Source: Vibrio chagasii (GTDB lineage Bacteria; Pseudomonadota; Gammaproteobacteria; Enterobacterales; Vibrionaceae). From it: a DNA stretch of 64,000 nucleotides. The stretch covers positions 2,790,001-2,854,000 of the forward strand of contig CP090851.1 in the NCBI GenBank assembly GCA_041879415.1, given 5' to 3'. This document shows positions 1 to 8,348 of the stretch, piece after piece. Numbering within the stretch: the first letter of the stretch is position 1; every line of letters begins with the position of its first letter. The translations under genes were made by a program, and so were the position numbers. The notes under the pieces are model-generated. The model was not told the origin of the DNA. It saw only the letters and a list, made by a program, of their open reading frames with translations, and searched no databases.

Positions 1-1
1 A

Positions 2-208
2 TTCGCTCAATACGATAGCAACACAGGCCAATACACTCTGGACTTCTACCCTGCTTTACCCTTTCCGACAGGAAGCGAAGAAGAGGATGCGCGTATGATG
101 AACCAGTGCATTGAAGCTTACGTAGGTAATAATCCAGAGCAATACATGTGGATATTACGTTTGTTGAAAACTCGCCCTGACACTAATCATAATCCATATG
201 CAGTATAA
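2..208 (+). CDS. Lipid A late acyltransferase (LpxL/LpxM family), C-terminal fragment
   Basis: This is the last 68 codons of a gene that starts before the window. The frame is open from base 2 to the TAA at 206-208. The tail holds the pattern YMWILRLLKTRP, which matches the C-terminal end of HtrB/LpxL-type acyltransferases, inner-membrane enzymes that add secondary acyl chains to Kdo2-lipid A. It lies directly before the O-antigen ligase, so lipid A completion and core/O-antigen assembly genes are neighbours. A second family member lies at 22252-23229. The catalytic HX4D/E region is outside the window, so the exact paralogue (LpxL, LpxM or LpxN) cannot be told. Confidence 0.75.
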   Translation, partial: FAQYDSNTGQYTLDFYPALPFPTGSEEEDARMMNQCIEAYVGNNPEQYMWILRLLKTRPDTNHNPYAV

Positions 209-227
209 ACTCGAACGTGCTTTATTA

Positions 228-1403
228 ATGAAAAATAGTATTACTAGTAGTTTAATATTACTCCCTTATTTCTACCTATTTATCTTTATCGCCATCTTAC
301 CTGGCGGTGAAAAGAATATGGTCGTTGGGGCCCTTATTTCTATCTTTGCAAGTTTAGTTGTTATATCAAAACAAAACATAAAGCAGAACTTATCTAATTA
401 TACTTTTTGGATCGTTCTGTTATTTACCACTTTCATATCTCTAAAATATCTATTGCAAAGCGCAAGCCCAAGTATGCTTCGAGCTACATTATCGGTATCA
501 CTACTTATGCTTGTATTCCCTTTAAGACTAATCAATCAACGGTCTTTAATGTGGATGTCATTTGTTGGTTCGATTGCCCTTACAGCTTTTATAAGCTATC
601 ACCTGCTGTACTTAGGTACACGCCGAGGAGATCTTCTTCTCAATGCTATCCCATATTCCACTCTCTGTGGAACTATAGCTGTCCTTGCTCTCTATCAATT
701 TATAGAGACAAAGAAATTACTACCTATCGCGACCACACTGCTGTCAGTTAGTAGTATCTTAATATCGGAAACCAGAGGGGTTTGGTTGGCTCTGTTATGC
801 GCATTCTCGATTTTGCTCTTTACTTACCTCAGAACCCAAAAAAAGCGTTGGAAAATTTTAGGAGCAATGCTCACCATCTTCTTTACTATCTCTTTTGTAT
901 TCAAAGACCAACTAACAGAAAGGTACGAGAAAACTGAAAGAGAATACGCTGCGATTCAAAGTGGTGACTATGGCACGTCTATCGGTCTAAGATTTCAGAT
1001 GTGGCAAGCAGCAACAGAGATTGGTAAACGCAATTTTTGGATAGGTGCAGGGTCAGAGCATAAAGAGGTATTCTTAAATCTAGTTGATGAGGGGCTAATC
1101 GAGCGGAGTCTGGCTAAATTCCACCCGGATCAGTATCATAACCAGTTTTTTGAAAACTTCGCAAAAATGGGAATTATTGGATTAATTTTTACATTGATGT
1201 TGTTTTTCGTACCGCTATATTATGCAGCAACCAAAAGAAATGAAAAAAGCAGCTTAATATTTTCTTTAGTCGCTTTCTATTTTATAGCTTGCTTAACTGA
1301 TTCACCACTTTGGTATGCAGAGACGACTCTAATGTATCTAATGCTGATAATTCCGTTATGTAATGATCAACTCTCTTTCAAACAAAAAATAAAGACGAAC
1401 TAG
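228..1403 (+). CDS. waaL: O-antigen ligase family protein (WaaL/Wzy_C type)
   Basis: Polytopic inner-membrane protein of 391 residues with about ten to twelve hydrophobic segments. It probably joins undecaprenyl-PP-linked O-polysaccharide to the lipid A core on the periplasmic face. Visible family marks are an ETRG motif near residue 182 and a long soluble loop (about 225-315) that ends in HPDQYHNQFFENF, giving a conserved-type His near 304, followed by more membrane segments. This is the Wzy_C arrangement. ATG 228 is preferred; an in-frame ATG at 198 would overlap the previous gene, and neither has a clear ribosome site. The next gene begins one base after the stop. A Wzy polymerase is possible from the fold, but the position in a core locus favours the ligase. 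Confidence 0.8.
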   Translation: MKNSITSSLILLPYFYLFIFIAILPGGEKNMVVGALISIFASLVVISKQNIKQNLSNYTFWIVLLFTTFISLKYLLQSASPSMLRATLSVSLLMLVFPLRLINQRSLMWMSFVGSIALTAFISYHLLYLGTRRGDLLLNAIPYSTLCGTIAVLALYQFIETKKLLPIATTLLSVSSILISETRGVWLALLCAFSILLFTYLRTQKKRWKILGAMLTIFFTISFVFKDQLTERYEKTEREYAAIQSGDYGTSIGLRFQMWQAATEIGKRNFWIGAGSEHKEVFLNLVDEGLIERSLAKFHPDQYHNQFFENFAKMGIIGLIFTLMLFFVPLYYAATKRNEKSSLIFSLVAFYFIACLTDSPLWYAETTLMYLMLIIPLCNDQLSFKQKIKTN

Positions 1404-1404
1404 T

Positions 1405-2490
1405 ATGAATATTTTGATTTTTAGCTCCTATAAAGATGCATGGAATAGCGTTAGACCCGAAGCAGAAATGTTCATTGAAATGTCTCGTCTTGGGCATAAT
1501 ATTACGATTGTAACTCAAGGTGATGCTGACTATGTTAGCCGGTTCATAGATTGTGGTATAAAAATCATCGACTGCTATCCAAAGAAAAAGATTTGTTTAT
1601 CAGCAATAAAAGTGCTTCGCACAGAGTTAAAAAGTAAAACATATGACATCGTCTATGCGATGAACTCTAAGACTATACCAAATGCGGCGTTCGCTTGTAT
1701 CGGGTTCAAAAAGACTCGATTAGTGACATACCGAGGGACTGTTGGTGGTCTCTACCGCCATGATCCATCAGCTTACCTAACTCACCTACACCCACGAGTT
1801 AATGGTATTAGTTGTGTAGCCCAAGCTGTAGCTGATGACGTAAAGAAACGAGTTTGGAAAATTAAAGAAAATGTCAAAGCCATTTATAAAGGTCATGACA
1901 TGAGCTGGTACCAAGCTAAGCCTGCAGACCTTACTCAATTAGGTATTCCCAAAGATTCAATTATTGTAATTTGTATCGCTAACGCACGACCGAGTAAAGG
2001 TGTACACATACTTCTAGACAGTATGCGCCAGCTCGTTGATATCCCTAATCTACATCTTGCTCTCGTTGGGAGAGATATGGATACACCCGAGAATCTATTG
2101 CTGTCGGAAAAAAGTGGCATGGCAAAACGTATTCACTTTTTAGGTTATCGAAAGGATGTCCCTGAACTGCTAGCAGCAAGCGACATCCAAATCCAGCCAT
2201 CGATCAGCGGGGAGGGGCTACCCAAAACTATCATTGAAGCAATGGCAATGGGCGTACCATCAATAGTAACAACGACTGGTGGTGGTAAAGAACTCCTTTT
2301 AGATGGCGAATCAGGATTTGTTGTACCAGTTAAAGACAGCACTGCCATCGCCGAAAAAATTCGATTTCTAAGCCAAGACAAAACCAAACGAATTGAGATG
2401 GGAGAAAAAGCTAAGGGAAGAATTCGTGACGAATTCTCCACTCAGGCAACAGCAGAGCAACACATTAGTTTTTTCAAGTCACTATTTTAA
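1405..2490 (+). CDS. Glycosyltransferase family 4 (GT-B), LPS core
   Basis: A 361-residue GT-B glycosyltransferase. The N-terminal domain opens with a Rossmann strand (MNILIFSSY). The C-terminal group-1 domain has ARPSKG at 194-199 and the EX7E nucleotide-sugar pair at E270 and E278, in EGLPKTIIEAMAMG. It should transfer a hexose or similar sugar from a nucleotide donor on the cytoplasmic side of the inner membrane. It starts one base after the ligase stop, so the two are cotranscribed. It faces the minus-strand block ending at 2501, only 10 bases away. Donor and acceptor cannot be read from sequence. Confidence 0.85.
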   Translation: MNILIFSSYKDAWNSVRPEAEMFIEMSRLGHNITIVTQGDADYVSRFIDCGIKIIDCYPKKKICLSAIKVLRTELKSKTYDIVYAMNSKTIPNAAFACIGFKKTRLVTYRGTVGGLYRHDPSAYLTHLHPRVNGISCVAQAVADDVKKRVWKIKENVKAIYKGHDMSWYQAKPADLTQLGIPKDSIIVICIANARPSKGVHILLDSMRQLVDIPNLHLALVGRDMDTPENLLLSEKSGMAKRIHFLGYRKDVPELLAASDIQIQPSISGEGLPKTIIEAMAMGVPSIVTTTGGGKELLLDGESGFVVPVKDSTAIAEKIRFLSQDKTKRIEMGEKAKGRIRDEFSTQATAEQHISFFKSLF

Positions 2491-2500
2491 GCCTCTCACC

Positions 2501-3442
2501 TCACTTAATGCTCTTAAAATATCCTCTAACCTTATGTCTATAGCCAGAGACTAGTCGATACGGAAGCTTAGCAGAAAAGAACGCAAGCCAAGCTTCCATT
2601 TTAGTGTCGTACTTAGCATTGAATAAGTTGAGTAGTAAAGCAATATACTTCTGGCGAGTAATAAGCTTGGGGACATATTCATGGGCGCCAATATGCCCAC
2701 AATCTTTTATAGTCATAGGTAAGTCATAAGACTCCCTAAGTAATATAGTTCGCCAAGATGATATAAAAGCACTCTTTGTCTCCATTTTGAGTGTGCTATT
2801 ACCTACTTCATGGCGATACAAAATTAGAGAACTCATTATTTTTATAGCCTTCCCCTTCAGAAGGCTTCTAAACAAAAAAATCCTATCTTCATTAATAACC
2901 TTTGCATCAATCGGAGGGAAGTCATTGAATAAAGAGCTGTCTATAGCCATTGAGCATCCTGATGGCATGATTTTTCGTTTAATCAGAGTGTCCACATCAA
3001 AGTTAAACTTTTCTGATGTATCTCTTCTAGATACAACATTAGAATCTTCATCAATACAGTCAAATTGACTTAAAATCAGCGTTGGTTTTTGTTCAGACTT
3101 CCATAACCTGTATTGCTCTTCAATGCGTGTAGGAACTGCAATATCGTCACAATGCTGAGTGATGATAAGTGTTTGACTAAATTTCCCTCGAAGTTTGTTT
3201 ATTTGAGTTGCTAGTCCAGAGTTTTTAAGGCTAATTTCTACCTCGACATCCAACCCAATAGGCTTATCTTTTAAAGCATCTTTAATAACTTCTTCGGTGT
3301 AATCGCTTGAGCCGTCATCAAAGATCATTAACTTTCTAGGCCACACTGTCTGATTAAATATGGACAGGATAGACTCTCTTGTATATTTATCTTGGTTATA
3401 AGTAAACAGTGCGACAACAACGTCATCTAATATTTCTTTCAT
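2501..3442 (-). CDS. Glycosyltransferase family 2 (GT-A)
   Basis: A 313-residue protein with an N-terminal GT-A domain. It shows the strand VVALFTYNQ at 9-17, DDGSSD starting at D42, and a second acidic site HCDD at 97-100 that would act as the DxD-like metal and nucleotide-sugar ligand. The C-terminal half is basic and has no clear membrane helix. Its start overlaps the stop of the WavE-like gene by four bases (ATGA), which indicates translational coupling. It is the last gene of a three-gene minus-strand operon inserted between plus-strand core genes. The sugar transferred is unknown. Confidence 0.8.
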   Translation of the reverse strand: MKEILDDVVVALFTYNQDKYTRESILSIFNQTVWPRKLMIFDDGSSDYTEEVIKDALKDKPIGLDVEVEISLKNSGLATQINKLRGKFSQTLIITQHCDDIAVPTRIEEQYRLWKSEQKPTLILSQFDCIDEDSNVVSRRDTSEKFNFDVDTLIKRKIMPSGCSMAIDSSLFNDFPPIDAKVINEDRIFLFRSLLKGKAIKIMSSLILYRHEVGNSTLKMETKSAFISSWRTILLRESYDLPMTIKDCGHIGAHEYVPKLITRQKYIALLLNLFNAKYDTKMEAWLAFFSAKLPYRLVSGYRHKVRGYFKSIK

Positions 3443-4446
3443 TGGGAAGCCTTACTAATTTTTTTCTTTCTCTTTTTTAACTTGCTAGCTGTTTCAAACC
3501 TCGTTGGGAATATATGTATGCAGCGTAGTAAGAAAACCCAAAATTGTTTCCTATAGTACTTAGTAATTTTATAGTCGCGATCGCAATAACGCTTATACAA
3601 CAACTCCCACTCGAAGAGTTGAATGTGTGCAACCTTTCCAGAGGTTCTCGACACTCTTGCTTTGCCTAAAAACTTCAAACACAACCCGAGCCCCAATTCA
3701 CTAGCGGGCGCGACAACCAGATTGTTTGCAATAATTTGATTGGAACGCTCAATTGCTCTATGACTACGATCCAATAAATGCTCAAGTCGAATGGATGAAT
3801 CAAATTGTTTGAGCGCAGCAAGAAAAAGTGCCTGCGTACAGTCTATGATAAAATTGGGATAGCCAGGACTGATCTGCTGGCTTCCTGACGGTTCAAAATC
3901 TTTAAATAACGGGAAGTTCCATAAAGAGAGAACATCTTTGGTTAACCCAAAGTAAAAGAAATCACTTATATGGTATGCAACTGGATAACCTTTGGCATAT
4001 TTCCTAGAAAAAATATCACAAACCACAACACGTTCTTCAAGAAATGCGTCGACATCAGAGCGCTTTAAGTACTTTTGCTGCAGCTCTACAAAATGATTAG
4101 AGGTTAGATAGTTATCACTACGAAGTTTTAGAGCATACTTAGTCTTGACTCTTTTCAACCCTTCAACAGAAGATACAATTTGACGGTTATTATTATACTT
4201 CTGAGGCTCACCTTTTAATGTGTAGTTACGACTGTTACTACCTGGATCAGGGGAAATGACAAGCTCATCAAACTCTAACCCTGTGAGGTCTTGTTCAGGC
4301 CAAGTAGACAGAATAATTTGCGCGCCAGGTAGGTGCTCCCGGACCGAATTTAAGCATTTAATCGTAATATTAGGTTCTTGAGGGCGATCATTAAAATTTT
4401 GAACAGGCCCCTGAACCACAACAGTTATATCTTTAAAGTCAATCAC
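3439..4446 (-). CDS. WavE-family LPS core biosynthesis protein
   Basis: A 335-residue protein that opens with ITVVVQGPVQN and contains LSTW, NNNRQIVSS and LKLRSDN (107-112). This pattern is familiar from the WavE family, named from the V. cholerae LPS core cluster. WavE proteins are thought to be glycosyltransferases of the core region; the acidic residue in LRSDN would be the likely metal site. The start is GTG at 4446, eight bases inside the preceding gene, so expression is coupled to it. It lies between a GT4 and a GT2 gene of the same operon. The family name is fairly sure; the reaction is inference. Confidence 0.75.
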   Translation of the reverse strand: MIDFKDITVVVQGPVQNFNDRPQEPNITIKCLNSVREHLPGAQIILSTWPEQDLTGLEFDELVISPDPGSNSRNYTLKGEPQKYNNNRQIVSSVEGLKRVKTKYALKLRSDNYLTSNHFVELQQKYLKRSDVDAFLEERVVVCDIFSRKYAKGYPVAYHISDFFYFGLTKDVLSLWNFPLFKDFEPSGSQQISPGYPNFIIDCTQALFLAALKQFDSSIRLEHLLDRSHRAIERSNQIIANNLVVAPASELGLGLCLKFLGKARVSRTSGKVAHIQLFEWELLYKRYCDRDYKITKYYRKQFWVFLLRCIHIFPTRFETASKLKKRKKKISKASQ

Positions 4447-5569
4447 AAAGTTTCTCGATCAGTTTAGAGTAGTGTCTGCTAACCACTTGATTTGATAAAA
4501 ATGGAATGTCGTCCGGCCCCACTTTCGGAGGATGCCCCAGCACTAAATCGATTTTCTTAGCAAGACTATCAACATCTCCTTTAGGAACGATCCATTCGGA
4601 TAATCGACCAGAAAGTAGCTCACCAACACCACCAACATCCGTTGCCACTACAGGAGTATTTAACGCCAAGCTTTCAACGACAACAGTCGGTAAACCTTCA
4701 ACGTCAGAGCTTAAAATATAGGCACTGGCCTTTTTATAATAAGGTAATAGGTTTTTACAGAACCCCCAAAAGACGACATCATCAATGACACCTAACTGCT
4801 CCGCTAGTTGCTTAAGATCCTTAAGTTTGCGCCCTTCACCAAAGATCACCAACTTATGAGTTCTCTTCGTTTTTGCGTAAGCTCGAATTAATACATCAAA
4901 ACGCTTTGTTCGATCTGGACGCCCCGCAGCCATTATAAACTTATCAGGAATTCTCTCTGTAACGCCTAATTCAGCACGCCTCGCTAAATCAGAAAAATCA
5001 AATCCATTATAAATTGTTTCAAGACTAGTTGGTGTCGCTCTCATCTTATCTAACATATCGGCTTTTACAGAGTTAGATACAGCTAACAATCTTTTGCCAC
5101 TGTATACAGACTGGTAAACTAGCTGATGAAAAACTTTCGATAGTCCCTTCCTTCTTCCTAAGAAGTTATCGTACTTACAGCTATGTAAAACACCATAATG
5201 CGGTAAAGACATAGAGCTGAAGCTAATAAATATTGAGCCATGAACTATGGCAGCATCATAACCTTGCAAATGTGAATCCAGCTGTCGACTGAAGTATCTG
5301 CTGCATAAGAATTGATAGATATGTCTTCCAAAAGTGTATTTTAGGAGCCTAAACTTAAAACCAGACAAACTGCGTTGACTTTGGTTACTAAGACCATGGA
5401 TGTCAACATACTGATCGTTATCCTTTAAGTCTTCCTCAGGGCGTTCAATAAAAACATAATCAACTTGCCAGCCACCTTGACGTAGCTCTTTAACTACATC
5501 GCGGGTTACAAGGTATAAACTCGTGTGGTAATTACCACTTAACACAAACGCTATCTTCTTCGTGTTCAT
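4439..5569 (-). CDS. Glycosyltransferase family 4 (GT-B)
   Basis: A 376-residue GT-B enzyme and first gene of the minus-strand block (5569 down to 2501). The N-terminal domain begins KIAFVLSGNYH. The C-terminal domain has AAGRPDRTKRFD at about 214-225 and the EX7E pair E291/E299 in EGLPTVVVES. It ends inside the WavE-like gene with an eight-base overlap. Its promoter must lie in the 77-base divergent gap shared with the HAD phosphatase gene. Relatives act in core or O-antigen assembly; the linkage made is unknown. Confidence 0.83.
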   Translation of the reverse strand: MNTKKIAFVLSGNYHTSLYLVTRDVVKELRQGGWQVDYVFIERPEEDLKDNDQYVDIHGLSNQSQRSLSGFKFRLLKYTFGRHIYQFLCSRYFSRQLDSHLQGYDAAIVHGSIFISFSSMSLPHYGVLHSCKYDNFLGRRKGLSKVFHQLVYQSVYSGKRLLAVSNSVKADMLDKMRATPTSLETIYNGFDFSDLARRAELGVTERIPDKFIMAAGRPDRTKRFDVLIRAYAKTKRTHKLVIFGEGRKLKDLKQLAEQLGVIDDVVFWGFCKNLLPYYKKASAYILSSDVEGLPTVVVESLALNTPVVATDVGGVGELLSGRLSEWIVPKGDVDSLAKKIDLVLGHPPKVGPDDIPFLSNQVVSRHYSKLIEKLCD

Positions 5570-5646
5570 TTATAGGTCTCATTTACTATAAATACATACG
5601 CCTAAATGCTAACATATCTTCTCCTCTAACATGTACTTTGCCTACG

Positions 5647-6018
5647 ATGAAAAGACTAATTGTTGACCTAGACGGCACCATAACAACTGCCGACACCTCT
5701 GATTATAGAAATGTATCTCCAGATTTAGAGGTTATCTCACGCCTACGAGAATATAGAGCTAAAGGCTTTAGTATTACGATTTCAACAGCAAGAAATATGC
5801 GTACTTACGAGGGGAATGTAGGTAAGATAAACATTCATACTTTACCTATAATTACTGAATGGCTAGATAAGCATGATGTACCTTATGATGAAATCTTAGT
5901 TGGGAAGCCATGGTGTGGGCATGAGGGCTTCTACATCGATGACAAAGCAATTCGTCCATCTGAGTTTCGAAAAATGTCGTTAGATGAGATCTATAATCTA
6001 CTTGATGAGGAGCGCTAA
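5647..6018 (+). CDS. HAD-family phosphatase, capsule/LPS biosynthesis type
   Basis: A small cap-less HAD hydrolase of 123 residues. Motif I is DLDGT (nucleophile D7 and acid D9), motif II the Ser/Thr of ISTAR (43-47), the Lys is in GKPWCG (about 87), and motif III is the pair D98-D99 in YIDDK. Proteins of this size beside nucleotidyltransferases usually remove a phosphate from a small sugar or alcohol phosphate. ATG 5647 puts motif I at the usual distance from the N-terminus; TTG 5638 is a possible longer start. It is first in a tight operon with the two nucleotidyltransferase genes (two-base gap, then a four-base overlap), which points to one shared pathway. The substrate is unknown. Confidence 0.75.
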   Translation: MKRLIVDLDGTITTADTSDYRNVSPDLEVISRLREYRAKGFSITISTARNMRTYEGNVGKINIHTLPIITEWLDKHDVPYDEILVGKPWCGHEGFYIDDKAIRPSEFRKMSLDEIYNLLDEER

Positions 6019-6020
6019 TC

Positions 6021-7598
6021 TTGTTCTTAATTATGTCTGCAGCCTATGTTGGTCAAGATCTAAGAGCCGAGTTTGGTTCGATTCCACCCGCTTTTCTACC
6101 TCTGGGTAATCGACGATTATTTCAACATCAAGTTGCAAAGGTTCCGAAAGGAAAGAGTATCTATTTATCTGTACCTAAATCTTACCCGGTACAGGAATTT
6201 GACCGTCTGTGGTTAGAGGAACATAACGTCACCCTATTGCCAATTCCCGACAACCTATCATTGGGTGAATCTTTGATGGCTGCTTTAGCTCTAATTGAGC
6301 ATTCTTTTGATACTGATTTAAGCATTCTCTATGGTGACACTCTAATAACTCCACCGAGTACACAAGATGTTGTGTCAATATCCAAAACGGACAGTACATA
6401 CAATTGGGCAACCGTTGATGAAGGAAAACCTGAATGGCTTGATACCGAGGGCGCTAACATTGGCGTGCATAGCCAAGTTGTTAGTGGTTACTTTAATTTT
6501 GCCTCACCAAGGACCTTAATTCGCTGCCTGAGCCAAACACATTGGAACTTTTTACAAGCGCTAAGCCTTTATCATGATATCAATGGTATCCAAACCTGCC
6601 AGTGTGATGATTGGTTAGACTTCGGTCATATCAATACCTATTACCGTTCTAAAGCCCTCTACACAACACAGCGAGCGTTTAACGAACTCACGATTACTGC
6701 TGATTGGATTGAAAAAAGTAGCGCAAAAGATAAAAAAATTGCAGCTGAGTCTAACTGGTTCAAGACACTTCCGAGCTCGCTAAAACACTTTGCACCACAG
6801 TACCTGGGAGAAAAAAAAGTCGATAAACGAACTGCTTATCGCCTTGAATATTTATACAACATCGCTCTGAATGAACTATTTGTATTCGCTCACCTCCCGG
6901 AGATGACTTGGAAGCAGATCTTAGATCAGATGCTTTCTTTTCTATCTGCATGTCAGAAGGAAAAAGCCCCCCTTGAGGCGGCAACTGACTCCTTAGATAG
7001 TCTATTTTCTGGTAAAACAGAACAACGGCTGCAAGAGTTTTGTCAAGATAGAAGCTACGATTGGGAGCTTCCGTGGCGTTTTAACGGCAAAGCCTCTTTG
7101 AGTTTAAAAGCACTTTATGAAGCCACTCTGGATGATATACCAAAAGGCCAACAACCAAGCTTAATGCATGGCGACTTTTGTTTTAGCAATATACTTTACG
7201 ATTTCCGAAAAGATCGAATCAAAGTAATAGATCCGAGAGGAATTACCTCGAGTAATATCCAAAGCATTTATGGACACATCCAATATGACATAGCAAAAAT
7301 ATGTCATTCTGTTATCGGATTATACGATTGGATCATCGCTGGCTATTATCAAGTTGATACACATGACTATCGAATAAACTTTTCTCTTGCTGATACCGAA
7401 CATTTAACCAGTATCCAACAGATGTTTATTGATGCATTAACTAAACACTGCGCTTTGTCAGAATCAGCATTGTATGCAATGCAAATTCAACTGTTTTTAT
7501 CTATGCTTCCATTACATAGTGATGATCCAGAACGACAAGACGCTCTGATGGCTAACGCCTACAGACTCTATTATCTAATGCTAGAGAACAAGAAATGA
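6021..7598 (+). CDS. Nucleotidyltransferase-kinase fusion protein
   Basis: A 525-residue two-domain protein. The N-terminal 220 residues look like a sugar or small-molecule nucleotidyltransferase: PPAFLPLG (22-29), LYGD (103-106) and WLDFGHINTYY (198-208). The C-terminal part carries the aminoglycoside/choline-kinase signature MHGDFCFSN (H383, D385, N390) and IDPRG (D404, metal-binding). A fused kinase and nucleotidyltransferase would phosphorylate and then activate a small molecule. TTG 6021 is taken as the start because an AGGAG site lies eight bases upstream; ATG 6033 would cut the first strand. It sits between a HAD phosphatase and a second nucleotidyltransferase. The classic GxGxR loop is not obvious at the N-terminus, so the substrate and even the activity of that half are uncertain. 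Confidence 0.7.
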   Translation: MFLIMSAAYVGQDLRAEFGSIPPAFLPLGNRRLFQHQVAKVPKGKSIYLSVPKSYPVQEFDRLWLEEHNVTLLPIPDNLSLGESLMAALALIEHSFDTDLSILYGDTLITPPSTQDVVSISKTDSTYNWATVDEGKPEWLDTEGANIGVHSQVVSGYFNFASPRTLIRCLSQTHWNFLQALSLYHDINGIQTCQCDDWLDFGHINTYYRSKALYTTQRAFNELTITADWIEKSSAKDKKIAAESNWFKTLPSSLKHFAPQYLGEKKVDKRTAYRLEYLYNIALNELFVFAHLPEMTWKQILDQMLSFLSACQKEKAPLEAATDSLDSLFSGKTEQRLQEFCQDRSYDWELPWRFNGKASLSLKALYEATLDDIPKGQQPSLMHGDFCFSNILYDFRKDRIKVIDPRGITSSNIQSIYGHIQYDIAKICHSVIGLYDWIIAGYYQVDTHDYRINFSLADTEHLTSIQQMFIDALTKHCALSESALYAMQIQLFLSMLPLHSDDPERQDALMANAYRLYYLMLENKK

Positions 7599-8317
7599 TC
7601 ATAATTCCAATGGCGGGGCTGAGTTCTCGTTTCTTTAAAGCTGGTTTTAAGCAGCCTAAATACATGCTTGAAGCACATGGTTGTACATTATTCGCTCACG
7701 CAATCAACAGTTTTAAAGACTACTTCTCTTCCGAGCATTTCCTATTTATTGTTCGTGATGTTCAGGACACTCCTCAGTTTGTGGCTCAGCAGGCAACCTC
7801 TCTAGGTATAGTGTCTTATGAAATTAAGATTTTGAACGAGGAAACGAGGGGCCAAGCAGAGACAGTATATTTAGGAAGTCAACACTGTAATGATCATGAA
7901 CCTATCACCATTTTTAATATTGATACTTTTAGACCCGGCTTTAACTATCCGGCTTCGATGGATCAATGGGATGGCTATCTAGAGGTTTTTTCAGGTGAAG
8001 GGGATAATTGGTCTTATGCTCGCCCTGTATCCAGTAAAACTACCAAGGTCATTGAAACCGCAGAAAAAAGACGTATTTCTGATTTGTGCTGCACAGGGCT
8101 ATACCAGTTTTCGTCACTGAAAGACTATCGTGATAGTTACCTTCACTATCTATCTTTGCCTGCAGAGCAATGGGATAAGGGAGAACTCTATGTGGCTCCT
8201 CTTTATAACTATTTGATTCAGAGAAACAAGAATATCCATTACCACTTAATAGACCGCAACGAGGTTATCTTTTGTGGTGTTCCTGATGAATACTACGAGT
8301 TTTTAGAGCAAAAATAG
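7595..8317 (+). CDS. Nucleotidyltransferase family protein (sugar-nucleotide type)
   Basis: A 240-residue single-domain nucleotidyltransferase. It shows MAGLSSRF (6-13) as the nucleotide loop, KQPKYML (19-25) with the activating Lys, and the metal aspartate in FNID (D110). It should couple an NTP to a sugar- or alcohol-phosphate. The start codon overlaps the previous stop by four bases, so it is translated together with the kinase fusion. A 31-base gap leads to waaF. The product is likely an activated donor for one of the glycosyl- or phosphotransferases in this locus; this is inferred from context only. Confidence 0.75.
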   Translation: MIIIPMAGLSSRFFKAGFKQPKYMLEAHGCTLFAHAINSFKDYFSSEHFLFIVRDVQDTPQFVAQQATSLGIVSYEIKILNEETRGQAETVYLGSQHCNDHEPITIFNIDTFRPGFNYPASMDQWDGYLEVFSGEGDNWSYARPVSSKTTKVIETAEKRRISDLCCTGLYQFSSLKDYRDSYLHYLSLPAEQWDKGELYVAPLYNYLIQRNKNIHYHLIDRNEVIFCGVPDEYYEFLEQK

Positions 8318-8348
8318 TATCAATCAAAGAATAAGAAGTAGCACATCG

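Noticed and set aside
407..751. Plus-strand open frame of 114 codons inside the O-antigen ligase gene
   Set aside because: It is in another frame of a well-supported membrane protein gene and is rich in Cys and Ser without motif.
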